64,000 nt of DNA from Lentiprolixibacter aurantiacus (GCF_026241225.1 NZ_JAPFQP010000001.1:1116001-1180000); one strand, 5' to 3'. Positions 52,779-62,883 are shown, numbered from the stretch's first letter. A program made the numbers and translations. The notes: generated by a model not told the origin, from the sequence alone.

Positions 52779-55607
52779 TTAATGAGCTTCAAGCCAGTTA
52801 GCACCCTCCCCCAGGTCTACTTCCAATGGAACAGCCAGGTCAAAGGCATTTTCCATTTCCGATTTGATAAGGTTCCTGATCTCTTCCAATTCAGGTTTAT
52901 ATACATCGAAAACCAGTTCATCGTGCACCTGAAGCAGCATTTTAGTCTTGAAGCCTCCCTCTTTTAATTTATCGTGGATACGGATCATGGCTATCTTAAT
53001 GATGTCTGCAGCGCTCCCCTGTATGGGGGCGTTTACGGCGTTCCTTTCTGCCGCACCCCGGACTACTGCGTTGCTGCCATTAATATCTTTAAGGTACCTC
53101 CTTCGTCCCAGAACCGTCTGTACATAACCATGTTCCCTTGCAAATTCAATCTGATCCTGTATGTAGTCCCTCAGTTTAGGATAGGTCTTGTAATAAGTGT
53201 CAATCAGTTCCTTGGCTTCGGTCCGAGATAGGTCGGTCTGGTTGCTTAAACCAAAGGCAGATACCCCATAAATGATCCCAAAATTCACCGTTTTGGCGTT
53301 GCTGCGCTGTTCCCGTGTAACTTCCTCGATAGGCACATTGAAAACTTTTGACGCCGTAGAGGCATGAATGTCCTCCCCCTGTTTGAAAGCCTCTATCATG
53401 GTGGATTCCTCGCTAAGGGCAGCAATTATCCGAAGTTCTATCTGGGAATAATCCGCGGCTAGCAATACATGGTCCTGGTCACGTGGGATAAAAGCCTTCC
53501 TTACCTGCCTGCCCCGTTCCGTGCGGATTGGTATATTCTGCAGGTTTGGGTTGTTGCTGCTCAGCCTGCCGGTGGCGGCAACGGTTTGCATATAGTCTGT
53601 ATGTACTCTTCCTGTTTGGGGTTCCACCTGTTCCGGAAGGGCGTCCACGTATGTGCTCTTCAATTTGCTCAATCCACGATATTCGAGAACATCCCGAATA
53701 ATCTGGTGATCCTTTGCGAGGTAAGACAGTACGTCTTCTGCCGTGGAATATTGACCGGTTCGGGTTTTTTTGGGCTTGTCTACCAGCTTTAGTTTTTCAA
53801 AAAGGATCTCGCCGAGTTGTTTGGGAGAGGCGATGTTAAATTCTTCCCCCGCTTCTGCATAGATCTTTTCCACCAGGGCCTTTATATCCCTGTCCAGGGC
53901 TTCCGAAAGGGTATTGAGAAATGGAATATCCAGGTTGATGCCTTCCAGCTCCATATCGGCCAGTACGCGCAGCAGCGGGATTTCAATTTCATCAAATAAC
54001 TTACGGGTGTTGGCCGCTTCCAGTTCCGGCGCAAAATGCTGCGCAAGCTGATAGGTAATATCCGCATCCTCCACGGCGTATTCCGTTTGCTGGTCAATGG
54101 GTACTTCGCGCATGCTGAGCTGGTTCTTGCCTTTTTTGCCGATTAACTCCGTAATGGAAACAGGGCTGTAGTTGAGGTAGGTTTCGGAAAGTACGTCCAT
54201 ATTGTGCCGCATATCCGGATTAATGAGGTAATGCGCAAGCATGGTGTCGAAAAGCTTCCCCTTTACTTCAACTCCATATTTGTGCAGGACCTTGATATCG
54301 TATTTGAGGTTTTGCCCAACCTTCTCAATGGCCTCAGCTTCAAAAAATGGCCTTAGGTCCTCAATTAATTCTTTCGCCTCTTCCCGGTCTTCTGGAAAAG
54401 GAAGATAGAACCCTTTGCCGGCCTCCCAGGAAAAAGCTATCCCAACCAGTTCGGCGGTCAGCGGATTGATTCCGGTAGTTTCCGTATCAAAACAAACCGA
54501 TGTCTGCTTCATCAGGTTTTGAAGAAATAGTTTACGGTTCATTCCGGGATTAACCAGCTGGTACACATGTGGTGTGTCCTTTATGGTTTGCCTTCCGGAG
54601 ATTACTTTGCCTTCGGTTTGGGTGCCCCCATCTCCAAAAAGGGAAAACTGTCCTCCTCCGGCAACATTTTCCTTTAGTTTCTGAACAGGGGCTGATTCTT
54701 TTGATTCCGCTTCACCGGTTTCAGTAAAGAAGATCTTGAGGAACTGTTCGCGAAGCCTCCGGAATTCCAGATCTTCAAATATGGATTGTACCTTTTCACT
54801 GTCTGGTTGTGAAAGCTCATAATCCTTTTCATCAAACTGCACATCACAGGTAACACAGATCGTGGCCAGCTTTTTGGAAAGTCGGCCCAGTTCGGCATTG
54901 GCCTCAACTTTTTCCCGCATTTTTCCCTTCAACTTATCCGTATTGGCCAGCAATTCTTCCAGGCTGCCAAATTCTGCGATAAACTTTTTGGCAGTTTTAT
55001 CGCCAACACCCGGCAAGCCGGGGATATTGTCACTAGCATCGCCCATCATGCCCAGGTAATCAATTACCTGCTCCGGGCGCTGTACCCCAAAGCGTTCCTG
55101 AACCTCCGGTATGCCCCAGATTTCGATACCATTCCCCATCCTGGCAGGCCGATACATATATATATTGTCCGAAACCAGCTGTCCGAAGTCCTTATCCGGG
55201 GTTACCATATAAACCTGATATCCCTGTTCTTCTGCCTGTTTAGCCAGGGTGCCAATAATATCGTCTGCTTCCAGTCCGGAAACTTCTACCACCGGTATAT
55301 GCATGGCTTTCAGGATATCCTGTATGATAGGGACAGCCACCCGAATGGCATCCGGGGTTTCATCACGGTTAGCTTTATAATCGGCAAAAAGTTCCGTGCG
55401 TTCTGCACTGCCGTCCTTGTCAAAACATACTGCCAGGTGGTCTGGCTGTTCCCGCCTGATCACATCAAACAGGGAGTTTACAAACCCCATAATAGCAGAG
55501 GTATCCATTCCCTTGGAGTTAATCCTGGGGTTCTTTATCAAGGCATAATATCCCCTGAAAATCAGGGCATAGGCATCTAATAGGAAAAGTCTTTTTTTGT
55601 CGGACAT
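52779..55607 (-). CDS. polA: DNA polymerase I
   Basis: A 942-residue polymerase with all three domains: 5'-3' nuclease at 1-300 (LFLLDAYALIFRGYYAL, EADDIIGTLA, GDASDNIPGLPGVG), a 3'-5' exonuclease whose acidic residues are kept (CFDTETTGINPL near 372, GQNLKYDIKVL, and VEDADITYQLA), and the polymerase (AADYSQIELRIIAALS, TVNFGIIYGVSAFG, LQVHDELVFDV). Proofreading should therefore be active. Confidence 0.96.
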   Translation of the reverse strand: MSDKKRLFLLDAYALIFRGYYALIKNPRINSKGMDTSAIMGFVNSLFDVIRREQPDHLAVCFDKDGSAERTELFADYKANRDETPDAIRVAVPIIQDILKAMHIPVVEVSGLEADDIIGTLAKQAEEQGYQVYMVTPDKDFGQLVSDNIYMYRPARMGNGIEIWGIPEVQERFGVQRPEQVIDYLGMMGDASDNIPGLPGVGDKTAKKFIAEFGSLEELLANTDKLKGKMREKVEANAELGRLSKKLATICVTCDVQFDEKDYELSQPDSEKVQSIFEDLEFRRLREQFLKIFFTETGEAESKESAPVQKLKENVAGGGQFSLFGDGGTQTEGKVISGRQTIKDTPHVYQLVNPGMNRKLFLQNLMKQTSVCFDTETTGINPLTAELVGIAFSWEAGKGFYLPFPEDREEAKELIEDLRPFFEAEAIEKVGQNLKYDIKVLHKYGVEVKGKLFDTMLAHYLINPDMRHNMDVLSETYLNYSPVSITELIGKKGKNQLSMREVPIDQQTEYAVEDADITYQLAQHFAPELEAANTRKLFDEIEIPLLRVLADMELEGINLDIPFLNTLSEALDRDIKALVEKIYAEAGEEFNIASPKQLGEILFEKLKLVDKPKKTRTGQYSTAEDVLSYLAKDHQIIRDVLEYRGLSKLKSTYVDALPEQVEPQTGRVHTDYMQTVAATGRLSSNNPNLQNIPIRTERGRQVRKAFIPRDQDHVLLAADYSQIELRIIAALSEESTMIEAFKQGEDIHASTASKVFNVPIEEVTREQRSNAKTVNFGIIYGVSAFGLSNQTDLSRTEAKELIDTYYKTYPKLRDYIQDQIEFAREHGYVQTVLGRRRYLKDINGSNAVVRGAAERNAVNAPIQGSAADIIKIAMIRIHDKLKEGGFKTKMLLQVHDELVFDVYKPELEEIRNLIKSEMENAFDLAVPLEVDLGEGANWLEAH

Positions 55608-55663
55608 AATAAGTGAGCTAAGGCAGATTCAAAACTACGAAGATAAGTCTCCAATCGAAAATA

Positions 55664-56656
55664 TTAAGCCGGGACATGGCTGTCTGAAGTGGTGTTCATA
55701 TGTCCTGCCGGGGAATAAGTTCTGTATGTAAAGCCTGGCTGAATGCAATAGGCTCCTACTTCTCCTTTTTTGTTTATGGCAATAAATCCAATCTGGAAAT
55801 CGAGCTTTCCTTTGTTTTTTTCAATGATACGCTTTACTCCTTCTTCACAGGCTTCCTGAGGTGATTTTCCCTGCCGCATGAGCTCTACAATCAGGAAACT
55901 GCCCACAGTCCGCACTACCTCTTCGCCCACACCGGTGGCTGTAGCTGCACCCACTTCATTATCCACAAATAATCCGGCACCGATAATCGGGGAGTCACCC
56001 ACCCGGCCAGCTAATTTGTAGGCCATTCCGCTGGTGGTACAGGCCCCGGACAGATTTCCATTATTGTCAATAGCCAGCATCCCGATAGTGTCGTGGTTTT
56101 CGATATTGATTATTGGCTTGTACTGAGCCGTTTCCTTCCAATTTTCCCATTCCTGCCTGGATTTTTCAGTAAGCAGATTCTCCAGTTGAAAGCCTTTTTC
56201 AACTGCAAATTTCTGAGCCCCCTGGCCAGCCAGCATAACGTGAGGAGTTTCCTCCATGACCTTTCGCGCCACGGAAATGGGATGTACAATATTCTGCAAA
56301 TAAACTACCGAGCCACAATTTCCTTCGTGATCCATAATACAGGCATCCAGGGTTACATTCCCGTCGCGATCCGGTCTGCCCCCTTTACCAACACTCTGGT
56401 TGGAAACATCGGCTTCCTCCATGCGCACACCCTGTTCTACGGCATCCAGAGAATTACCTCCCTTTTCCAATATTTCCCAGGCCCTGCCCGTGGCGTTGGG
56501 TACATCCCAGGTGGCAATAACAATAGGTTTTATAGCCTTAGTACTTACTGGGATTTCCTTCTTTTCGGAGGGGTTTGCGCAGCTGTTGACTATGGATGCC
56601 GAAATCAATCCCGCGGCACCCAAACCGGAGTTTTTTACAAAATTTCTTCTTTTCAT
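55664..56656 (-). CDS. Glycosylasparaginase / isoaspartyl-peptidase family Ntn-hydrolase
   Basis: A 330-residue precursor that cuts itself before the threonine in NHDTIGMLAID (around residue 195) to become active, as in N4-(beta-N-acetylglucosaminyl)-L-asparaginase. GRVGDSPIIGAGLFVDNEVG and TATGVGEEVVR are the substrate-binding parts. The N-terminus combines a twin-arginine-like KRRNFVKNSGLGAAG with a lipobox-like IVNSC, so it is exported, probably folded, and maybe lipidated. It may release asparagine-linked glycans from host or algal glycopeptides. Confidence 0.9.
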   Translation of the reverse strand: MKRRNFVKNSGLGAAGLISASIVNSCANPSEKKEIPVSTKAIKPIVIATWDVPNATGRAWEILEKGGNSLDAVEQGVRMEEADVSNQSVGKGGRPDRDGNVTLDACIMDHEGNCGSVVYLQNIVHPISVARKVMEETPHVMLAGQGAQKFAVEKGFQLENLLTEKSRQEWENWKETAQYKPIINIENHDTIGMLAIDNNGNLSGACTTSGMAYKLAGRVGDSPIIGAGLFVDNEVGAATATGVGEEVVRTVGSFLIVELMRQGKSPQEACEEGVKRIIEKNKGKLDFQIGFIAINKKGEVGAYCIQPGFTYRTYSPAGHMNTTSDSHVPA

Positions 56657-56700
56657 CTCGGGAGGTGATTACATTTAGGATGTGTTAAAGATACATAAAT

Positions 56701-57426
56701 ATGATAGTGGAAGTTTGTGCAGCCTCACTGGATTCGGCATTGAGTGCCGGGCGGGCCGGGGCAGACAGGATTGAACTGTGTTCTGAGCTTGGAGTAGGGG
56801 GTATTACCCCTTCCATGGGGCTTTTTAAGGAAGTAAAGGCCCGCACATCCCTTCCGGTGCATGTATTGATCCGTCCCAGAAGCGGGGATTTTGCTTACAC
56901 CGAGGCAGAATTTGAAGTGATACTGGCCGATATAGCCCTGTTCAAGTCGAGTGGAGCAGAAGGTATTGTCTGTGGGATACTGCAGAAAGACCATGTGCTG
57001 GATACAGATCGAACCGAAAAAGTTCTGGAGGCGTCTGAAGGGCTTTCGTTTACTTTCCACAGGGCCTTTGACTGGGTTCCGGATCCGATGCAAACTTTTC
57101 AAACCCTCCAGGATATGGGGGTTAACACCTTGTTGAGTTCCGGAAAAGCCAAAGGTGCGCCAATGGGGCTACCTCTTTTAAAAAAGATGCACAAGTGCTC
57201 CAGGGCCACAACGGTAATGCCAGGTGCCGGGATAAGGCCCAATAATATCCGGCAATTCATTGAAGCCGGGTTTAAAGCACTGCATTTATCCGGTGCCGTT
57301 ATGCAAAATAACAGTGAACCACACCACGGCATAAGCTTGATGGGCGGTGGTTTGTTATCCGAAACCGATATAGCAACTGCAGATTACGAGGTATTGCGGG
57401 CTGTAGTGCAAAGCGTTAAAGAATAG
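56701..57426 (+). CDS. cutC: CutC family protein
   Basis: A 241-residue TIM-barrel protein of the CutC family: EVCAASLDSALSAGRAGADRIELC at the start, VLIRPRSGDFAYTEAE and FHRAFDW in the middle, MPGAGIRPNN late. Called a copper homeostasis protein, although the copper link is disputed in E. coli. Confidence 0.92.
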   Translation: MIVEVCAASLDSALSAGRAGADRIELCSELGVGGITPSMGLFKEVKARTSLPVHVLIRPRSGDFAYTEAEFEVILADIALFKSSGAEGIVCGILQKDHVLDTDRTEKVLEASEGLSFTFHRAFDWVPDPMQTFQTLQDMGVNTLLSSGKAKGAPMGLPLLKKMHKCSRATTVMPGAGIRPNNIRQFIEAGFKALHLSGAVMQNNSEPHHGISLMGGGLLSETDIATADYEVLRAVVQSVKE

Positions 57427-57459
57427 CTAAAGAGATTTAGCCGAATCGGGTTAAACAAA

Positions 57460-57467
57460 TATCTTTG
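57460..57467 (+). promoter_or_regulatory. Promoter -7 box (TATCTTTG) of the phosphoesterase gene
   Basis: Exact -7 match 13 bp before the ATG at 57480, with TTTA at 57436-57439 about 20 nt upstream as a near -33 box. The leader would be very short. Confidence 0.5.
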
Positions 57468-57479
57468 TAAAAAAAGGGC

Positions 57480-58718
57480 ATGCTGCGCTGGATTGTATTT
57501 ATTGTCGTTTACCTGGTTATGGGTTTTTATGCCCTTCAAGCCCTTAAGACCGTTACCCGATTCCCATATGTGTATTACGCATTTATGGGTTTGTCCCTTC
57601 TGGTCATCGGGAATTTTGTTTATCAGTTTACAATCGGAGAAGAGGCAGGCCGTGTACTGAGCCGTCCCAAGAGTTATGCTTTTGGGTTCCTGCTGGCCAT
57701 GATTACTTTTAAGATTATCACTATTGGGTTTCTATTTTCGGAAGACCTTTTTCGTTTCCTGGCCGCGTCCTATCAAAAATTTTTTGGGGGTTCCGGAGAG
57801 TTTAGTCTGCCTACGAGGAGGAGGTTCCTCAGCCTGATGGCCATGGGAATTGCGGCTATACCTTTCGGAGCATTGTTGTATGGCATGTACAGGGGTAAGT
57901 ACAACTTCCAGGTATTGAAATACGAGATGGAGTTTGATGACCTCCCTGAGGCTTTTGACGGATACCAGATCACCCAGATCTCGGATGTACACAGCGGTAG
58001 TTTTGACAATCGGGAGAAGATAGAATACGCTATTGACCTGATCAACAAACAGCAGAGCGATGCCATATTTTTTACCGGGGATATGGTCAATAACAAAACG
58101 GATGAAATGAAGCCCTGGGCAGATTTGTTTTCCCGGCTTAAGGCGCCAGATGGTATATATTCCATACTCGGGAACCATGATTATGGGGATTATATTCCCT
58201 GGGATACGCCAGAGTTGAAGCGGCAGAACCTGGAGGAACTGAAACAGCTTCAGCGGGATATGGGTTTTGATTTATTGCTCAATGAGAGTCGCTACCTTCA
58301 GAAAGGTTCCGAGCAGCTGGCACTGATAGGGGTTGAGAATTGGGGGCGTGGTGGTTTCAAAAAAGCAGGTGATCTGGACAAGGCTACAGCCGGTGTTAGA
58401 TCTGAAGATTTTAAGATACTGTTGAGCCATGATCCATCGCATTGGGAAGATGTTGTTATTCATCATCCCTATCACTTTCACCTTACCCTGAGTGGACACA
58501 CCCATGGGATGCAGTTTGGTATTGAAATCCCGGGATGGGTAAAATGGAGCCCTGTGAAGTGGCGCTATAAATACTGGGCTGGGATTTACGAAGAATTGGG
58601 GCAGTTCATAAATGTCAACCGCGGGTTCGGATTCCTTGGTTATCCCGGAAGAGTGGGTATATGGCCTGAAATAACGGTTATCACCCTGAAAAGGAAATCC
58701 AGTGTAGCCGCTGCCTGA
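57480..58718 (+). CDS. Membrane-anchored metallophosphoesterase
   Basis: A 412-residue protein with N-terminal membrane helices (about residues 3-20, 30-50, 65-90 and 115-135) and a calcineurin-like phosphoesterase domain: ITQISDVHSGSF (DxH), FFTGDMVNNK (GDxxN), ILGNHDYGDY (GNHD), LLSHDP and LTLSGHTHGMQFG (GHxH). The full metal site is present. Related YkuE/YaeI-type enzymes cleave lipid-linked pyrophosphates or similar substrates. Confidence 0.9.
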   Translation: MLRWIVFIVVYLVMGFYALQALKTVTRFPYVYYAFMGLSLLVIGNFVYQFTIGEEAGRVLSRPKSYAFGFLLAMITFKIITIGFLFSEDLFRFLAASYQKFFGGSGEFSLPTRRRFLSLMAMGIAAIPFGALLYGMYRGKYNFQVLKYEMEFDDLPEAFDGYQITQISDVHSGSFDNREKIEYAIDLINKQQSDAIFFTGDMVNNKTDEMKPWADLFSRLKAPDGIYSILGNHDYGDYIPWDTPELKRQNLEELKQLQRDMGFDLLLNESRYLQKGSEQLALIGVENWGRGGFKKAGDLDKATAGVRSEDFKILLSHDPSHWEDVVIHHPYHFHLTLSGHTHGMQFGIEIPGWVKWSPVKWRYKYWAGIYEELGQFINVNRGFGFLGYPGRVGIWPEITVITLKRKSSVAAA

Positions 58719-58769
58719 TCTCCGAAATCACAAATTATTGGCCCTAACTGTATTATTCACATTTTTTCT

Positions 58770-58777
58770 TACTTTTG
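58770..58777 (+). promoter_or_regulatory. Promoter -7 box (TACTTTTG) of the thioredoxin-fold gene
   Basis: Exact TAnnTTTG match 24 bp before the ATG at 58801; -33 not obvious. Confidence 0.4.
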
Positions 58778-58800
58778 AACGGTAATCCAACGTTATTTCT

Positions 58801-59097
58801 ATGTCGAAATTTGGAGAACTCATCGATCTGAACATCCCGGTACTTCTGGATTTTTATGCAGAATGGAATGAGCAATCTACTTCCATGCACCCAGTTCTTA
58901 GGGATGTAGCAGCAGCCCTTGGCGATAAAGGGAAGGTTATTAAGATTGATGTGGATAAGAACAAGGAGCTTTCACAGGCGCTCCGTATCAAGGGCCTGCC
59001 CACCTTAATGATCTACAAGAAAGGTGAGATGGTCTGGCGACAAAGCGGTGAGCAGGATGCCAATACCCTGATAGGGATCCTGAATGAATACGTTTAA
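58801..59097 (+). CDS. Thioredoxin-fold protein lacking the CxxC
   Basis: A 98-residue thioredoxin-like protein. The strand before the active site (VLLDFYAEW) and the cis-proline loop (IKGLPTLMIYKKGEMVWRQSG) are normal, but the WCGPC site reads W22-N-E-Q-S26, and the protein has no cysteine at all. It cannot be a disulphide reductase; a chaperone, adaptor or structural role is more likely. Alone on its strand with its own -7 box. Confidence 0.88.
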   Translation: MSKFGELIDLNIPVLLDFYAEWNEQSTSMHPVLRDVAAALGDKGKVIKIDVDKNKELSQALRIKGLPTLMIYKKGEMVWRQSGEQDANTLIGILNEYV

Positions 59098-59159
59098 GAA
59101 CCACCCGTACCTTTTTATATTTTAAGCAAGGTTACAGCAGTTAGCTTTTTGGGGTAGCC

Positions 59160-62100
59160 TTACTCTGGCAAAAGACTGTCGGTGCCTGTTCCTTCTTCCG
59201 GGGCAACTGTATCCGGTACTTGGTCCCAGCTTTCCTCTTCGAGAAGTTCATTCTGGTAAAAATGGCTGAACATATCAATGGTTTCATTGAAAACCTGGGT
59301 TTCCACCTCGGCCATTTCCCGGTCATCATTATCAATAAGGATATCGATATTGCGCCGGTAACCCTCCATGTCGGCAATTATCTCCTCAATTTTATCGTAT
59401 TGTTCATCCAGTGGAATACCAGCATAATATTCCAGTCGATCCTGATAAATGGCCTTTAGCTTTTTAAAGAGCGCCCGGGCCTTTTCGGTTTCCCCAACCT
59501 TGTAATATCCATCTACAAAAGGTTCTACAAAGGTGTAGTAACCATAATGTTCCACTGGGAGGTTGGTCATGGCAATGTCGATGATCTCACGGGCCTTGTC
59601 TATTTTATTCTCACTGATAAGAGCTTCTGCAAGGCGTGCCAGGTTGCCCCGGAAAGAGAGGCCCTGAATACGGGTTTGCGGGTCGTGATATATGTCAGGG
59701 CTACCTGAATTTCCCCAATCCCATTGGGTTACCACCTCGTACATGCGCTCTGTGTCTATACGACCCATTTCATAAGGACTTTCATTGACCGTCTTAATAG
59801 GAACGAGCTTGTAGGCGAGGCCCTCCAGTTGCAGATATTCTTTCATCCAGATATACTCGGCCTTGTCAAAACTTCCACCGGAAAAATAAATGGGCCTTTC
59901 CCAGTTGTTGTTGGCCAGGATGTCCAGCATCATGATACGGTTTTTAGGCAGTGCTGATGGAAGGTCTATGTCTATGTAGTCCACAATAAGTGCAGAATCC
60001 TTTGCTTTTACCAGTCCGCTTTTCAGCACATTTTCCTTATTAACAGGAACCCTGATTTTGTTGGTAGGGTAATAGACCAGATCCAGAGTGCTTTCCGGGT
60101 ATTCGCTCAAATCCCGACCCTGCTTTTGTAGAATATACCTCAATTTGGATTGTGGTTTGTTATCAGCTATCCAATCCATAAAATCTCTTATATCCCAACG
60201 CTGATCCGTTAATTCCTGGTGGTATATCACGTCCCTGTTTCCGTAACGGTACAATTCATGGGTGAGTTGGGATGGGATGGGATCACTTTTGTACGCCTTT
60301 CGCTTCATCTGGTCTACATACCAGTCTGTAGCAAACAGGCTGGTGCAGATAATGCGCACATCCTGCCTATGCCCTTCAATTTCCTGAACATACCAAAGTG
60401 GGAAGGTGTCGTTATCGCCTATGGTGAATAGCATGGCACCCACATCTTTTTCGCAGGAATCCAGGTATGCCATTGCGCTTGCCCTTGCGGTATACCGACC
60501 GGATCGATCGTGGTCGTCCCAGTTTTGAAATGCCATTACCCCCGGCACGGCAAGAAGGCAAACAACCAGAACTGCCGGGGCAAGAATTTTAGGGGTTAGG
60601 TATTTTTTAAACTCCTCAAAAAGGCCGTAAACCCCGATGCCAATCCAAAGGGCGAAAATGTAAAAAGACCCTACCAGGGAATAATCCCTTTCCCGGGGTT
60701 GGAAAATGTAGGGATTGGTATAGAATTGAATGGCCAGCCCAGTAAACATAAAAAACACAAAGAGTACCCAAAAATGCCTGGGGTTCTTTGAAAGCTGGAA
60801 TACCAAACCAATTACACCCAGAAGCAGAGGCAGGAAGAAGTAGGTATTGCGCCCTTTGTTGTTCATTACATCCTCCGGAAGATTGTCCTGGCTTCCCAGA
60901 CGCAGGCTGTCTATAAAGTTAATGCCACTGATCCATTCGCCATTGCCATTGTATCTCCCCTGAATATCATCTTTCTTACCAACGAAGTTCCACATGAAAT
61001 AGCGCCAGTACATATAGCCGAACTGGAACTGGAACATATAGCCCAGATTGTCCCAAAGGGATGGTGGTTGAACTTCCAGATATTCCCCGAATTGCCTGAG
61101 GAAACTGATGTACTGGGTTTCATCGATCTCGCCATTGGCCAGTCCGTTTTTCACCTGTGCAGCAGCCCTCCTCAATTCTTCATTGGAAGATTTTAAGCGG
61201 AAATCAAGAGGGCCAAAATACTTCATGTAATTCTCGGCGTGCTGTTCACTCCACATACGAGGTAATATGCCGCGGTGAGCCTCATTAGGCCCCTGCATAG
61301 CATCTTCGTAGTTGTTAACGATGACGTATTTTCCCAGGGCCTCGTCCTTTTCGTATTTAGGCTTGTCGTCCTTGTCTTCGCCCGGAGGTGCAAAGAGGTT
61401 TGAGTAGTAAGTGCCGTATACCGGGCTGTCTACTCCCGGGTATTGCTCCCTGTTGTAGTAAGCCAGCAGGGACCTGGCATCCGATGGGTTGTTCTCATTA
61501 ACTACTACATTGGCATTGGCCCTGATAGGCAGCATTAGCCAGGAGGAAAAGCCCAAAAACAAAAAGAGGGCGCACAGCACCAGGGTATTGGCAATGCGAT
61601 AATTATTTTTTCGGGTATATCGTAGCCCAAAATAAAAGGCCGCAGCAAAAAGCAGTCCCATGATAATGGTTCCGGAATTAAACGGGAGTCCAATACTATT
61701 GATGAAAAATACTTCACTCCAGCCAAAGAGTTTCAACACATAGGTCAGCGAAAACTTGTAGACCAACATCAGTACGGCAATGACCAGTATATTGGCAAGC
61801 AGGAAGTTTTTGACAGTGGTTGTTTTATAGCGCTTGAAGTAATAAAGCAGACCAATGGAAGGGATGGCCAGGAATCCCATAAACTGTACCCCAAAAGTTA
61901 GGCCCACTACAAACGAAATCAGGATAAGAAAGCGATTGCCCCTGGGATGGTCCAGGTTGTCCGTCCATTTAAGCCCAAGCCATAATAGCAAGGCCATAAT
62001 AAAACTGGCCATCGCGTAAACTTCTGTTTCCACGGCATTGAACCAGAAGCTGTCCGAATAGGTAAATGCCAGGCTTCCCACCAAACCGCTGCCCAGAACA

Positions 62101-62459
62101 GCTATTGCATGACTGTTGGTAAATGAAACATTTGAAGGTATCATTTTGCGGACCAGGTTGGTTATGGTCCAGAACATAAATAATATGGTAAAGGCGCTGG
62201 AGGCCCCTGATACGTAATTCACCATGCGCGCAACCTGATCTGCCTCAAGTGCAAACATGGCGAAAAAGGCACCGATCATTTGCAGCAATGGGGCACCAGG
62301 AGGGTGACCTACCTGCAATTTGGCTGAGGTGGTGATGTATTCACCGGCGTCCCAGAAGCTACCGGTAGGCTCTACGGTTAATCCGTAGGTTATCAGGGCT
62401 ATAAAAAAAGTAACCCAGCCTAAGCGGGTTTCCCATTTCTCAAAATTCTTTGCAAACAT
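59160..62459 (-). CDS. DUF2723 multi-pass membrane protein, probable O-mannosyltransferase-like
   Basis: A 1099-residue protein. The first about 300 residues are the DUF2723 domain with its start FITLITYGLTVEPTGSFWDAGEYITTSAKLQVGHPPGAPL, which holds the acidic residues thought to be catalytic in GT-C enzymes, and about 10-12 membrane helices to residue 640. The C-terminal 450 residues are soluble, with helical TPR-like segments (ALISENKIDKAREIIDIAMT, EKARALFKKLKAIYQDRLEY). The human homologue TMEM260 is a protein O-mannosyltransferase; the same activity here is inferred. Confidence 0.87.
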   Translation of the reverse strand: MFAKNFEKWETRLGWVTFFIALITYGLTVEPTGSFWDAGEYITTSAKLQVGHPPGAPLLQMIGAFFAMFALEADQVARMVNYVSGASSAFTILFMFWTITNLVRKMIPSNVSFTNSHAIAVLGSGLVGSLAFTYSDSFWFNAVETEVYAMASFIMALLLWLGLKWTDNLDHPRGNRFLILISFVVGLTFGVQFMGFLAIPSIGLLYYFKRYKTTTVKNFLLANILVIAVLMLVYKFSLTYVLKLFGWSEVFFINSIGLPFNSGTIIMGLLFAAAFYFGLRYTRKNNYRIANTLVLCALFLFLGFSSWLMLPIRANANVVVNENNPSDARSLLAYYNREQYPGVDSPVYGTYYSNLFAPPGEDKDDKPKYEKDEALGKYVIVNNYEDAMQGPNEAHRGILPRMWSEQHAENYMKYFGPLDFRLKSSNEELRRAAAQVKNGLANGEIDETQYISFLRQFGEYLEVQPPSLWDNLGYMFQFQFGYMYWRYFMWNFVGKKDDIQGRYNGNGEWISGINFIDSLRLGSQDNLPEDVMNNKGRNTYFFLPLLLGVIGLVFQLSKNPRHFWVLFVFFMFTGLAIQFYTNPYIFQPRERDYSLVGSFYIFALWIGIGVYGLFEEFKKYLTPKILAPAVLVVCLLAVPGVMAFQNWDDHDRSGRYTARASAMAYLDSCEKDVGAMLFTIGDNDTFPLWYVQEIEGHRQDVRIICTSLFATDWYVDQMKRKAYKSDPIPSQLTHELYRYGNRDVIYHQELTDQRWDIRDFMDWIADNKPQSKLRYILQKQGRDLSEYPESTLDLVYYPTNKIRVPVNKENVLKSGLVKAKDSALIVDYIDIDLPSALPKNRIMMLDILANNNWERPIYFSGGSFDKAEYIWMKEYLQLEGLAYKLVPIKTVNESPYEMGRIDTERMYEVVTQWDWGNSGSPDIYHDPQTRIQGLSFRGNLARLAEALISENKIDKAREIIDIAMTNLPVEHYGYYTFVEPFVDGYYKVGETEKARALFKKLKAIYQDRLEYYAGIPLDEQYDKIEEIIADMEGYRRNIDILIDNDDREMAEVETQVFNETIDMFSHFYQNELLEEESWDQVPDTVAPEEGTGTDSLLPE

Positions 62460-62578
62460 CTATGTTCCAATTTACAGGTCGAAGCGAATTTACTAATTAT
62501 AAAATTTAACCCCGGTTATTTTTCTAAAACCTTTAACAGCAATGGCGGTAGTGTTACCCGTTTTATCTCTCCATTTTG

Positions 62579-62609
62579 TTTGTGCAAACAAAAGAATGTT
62601 TTAAATTTG
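62579..62609 (+). promoter_or_regulatory. Promoter of tRNA-Gln
   Basis: TTTG (62579-62582), 19 nt, TAAATTTG (62602-62609): a perfect consensus promoter 18 bp before the tRNA. Confidence 0.65.
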
Positions 62610-62627
62610 TCCGCTCTAATGAGAGAT

Positions 62628-62699
62628 TGGCCTATGGTGTAATTGGCAACACTACTGATTTTGGTTCAGTCATTCTAGGTTCGAGTCCTAGTAGGCCAA
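62628..62699 (+). tRNA. tRNA-Gln (anticodon TTG)
   Basis: Acceptor TGGCCTA pairs with TAGGCCA; anticodon arm ACTGA-TTTTGGT-TCAGT; T arm around GGTTCGAGTCC. 72 nt, discriminator A, CCA not encoded. The rest of the 424-bp gap holds its promoter and terminator; nothing else was seen. Confidence 0.95.
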
Positions 62700-62704
62700 C
62701 AAAA

Positions 62705-62731
62705 ACCCCGCAAATTTTGCGGGGTTTTTGT
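62705..62731 (+). terminator. Terminator after tRNA-Gln
   Basis: ACCCCGCAA pairs with TTGCGGGGT around a three-base loop, followed by TTTTGTTTT. Confidence 0.85.
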
Positions 62732-62883
62732 TTTATACCCTGCCCTCCTTTTCATATTCTTTATTTTTCCATTTTCATTCCTTTTTTACACCGGATGATG
62801 AACAGTGAAAAATATGGGTCACTTAAGTTCAATTCTTAAAATTTTCCTAAATTCAACCAAACACAAATTAAACCTTAACTATT

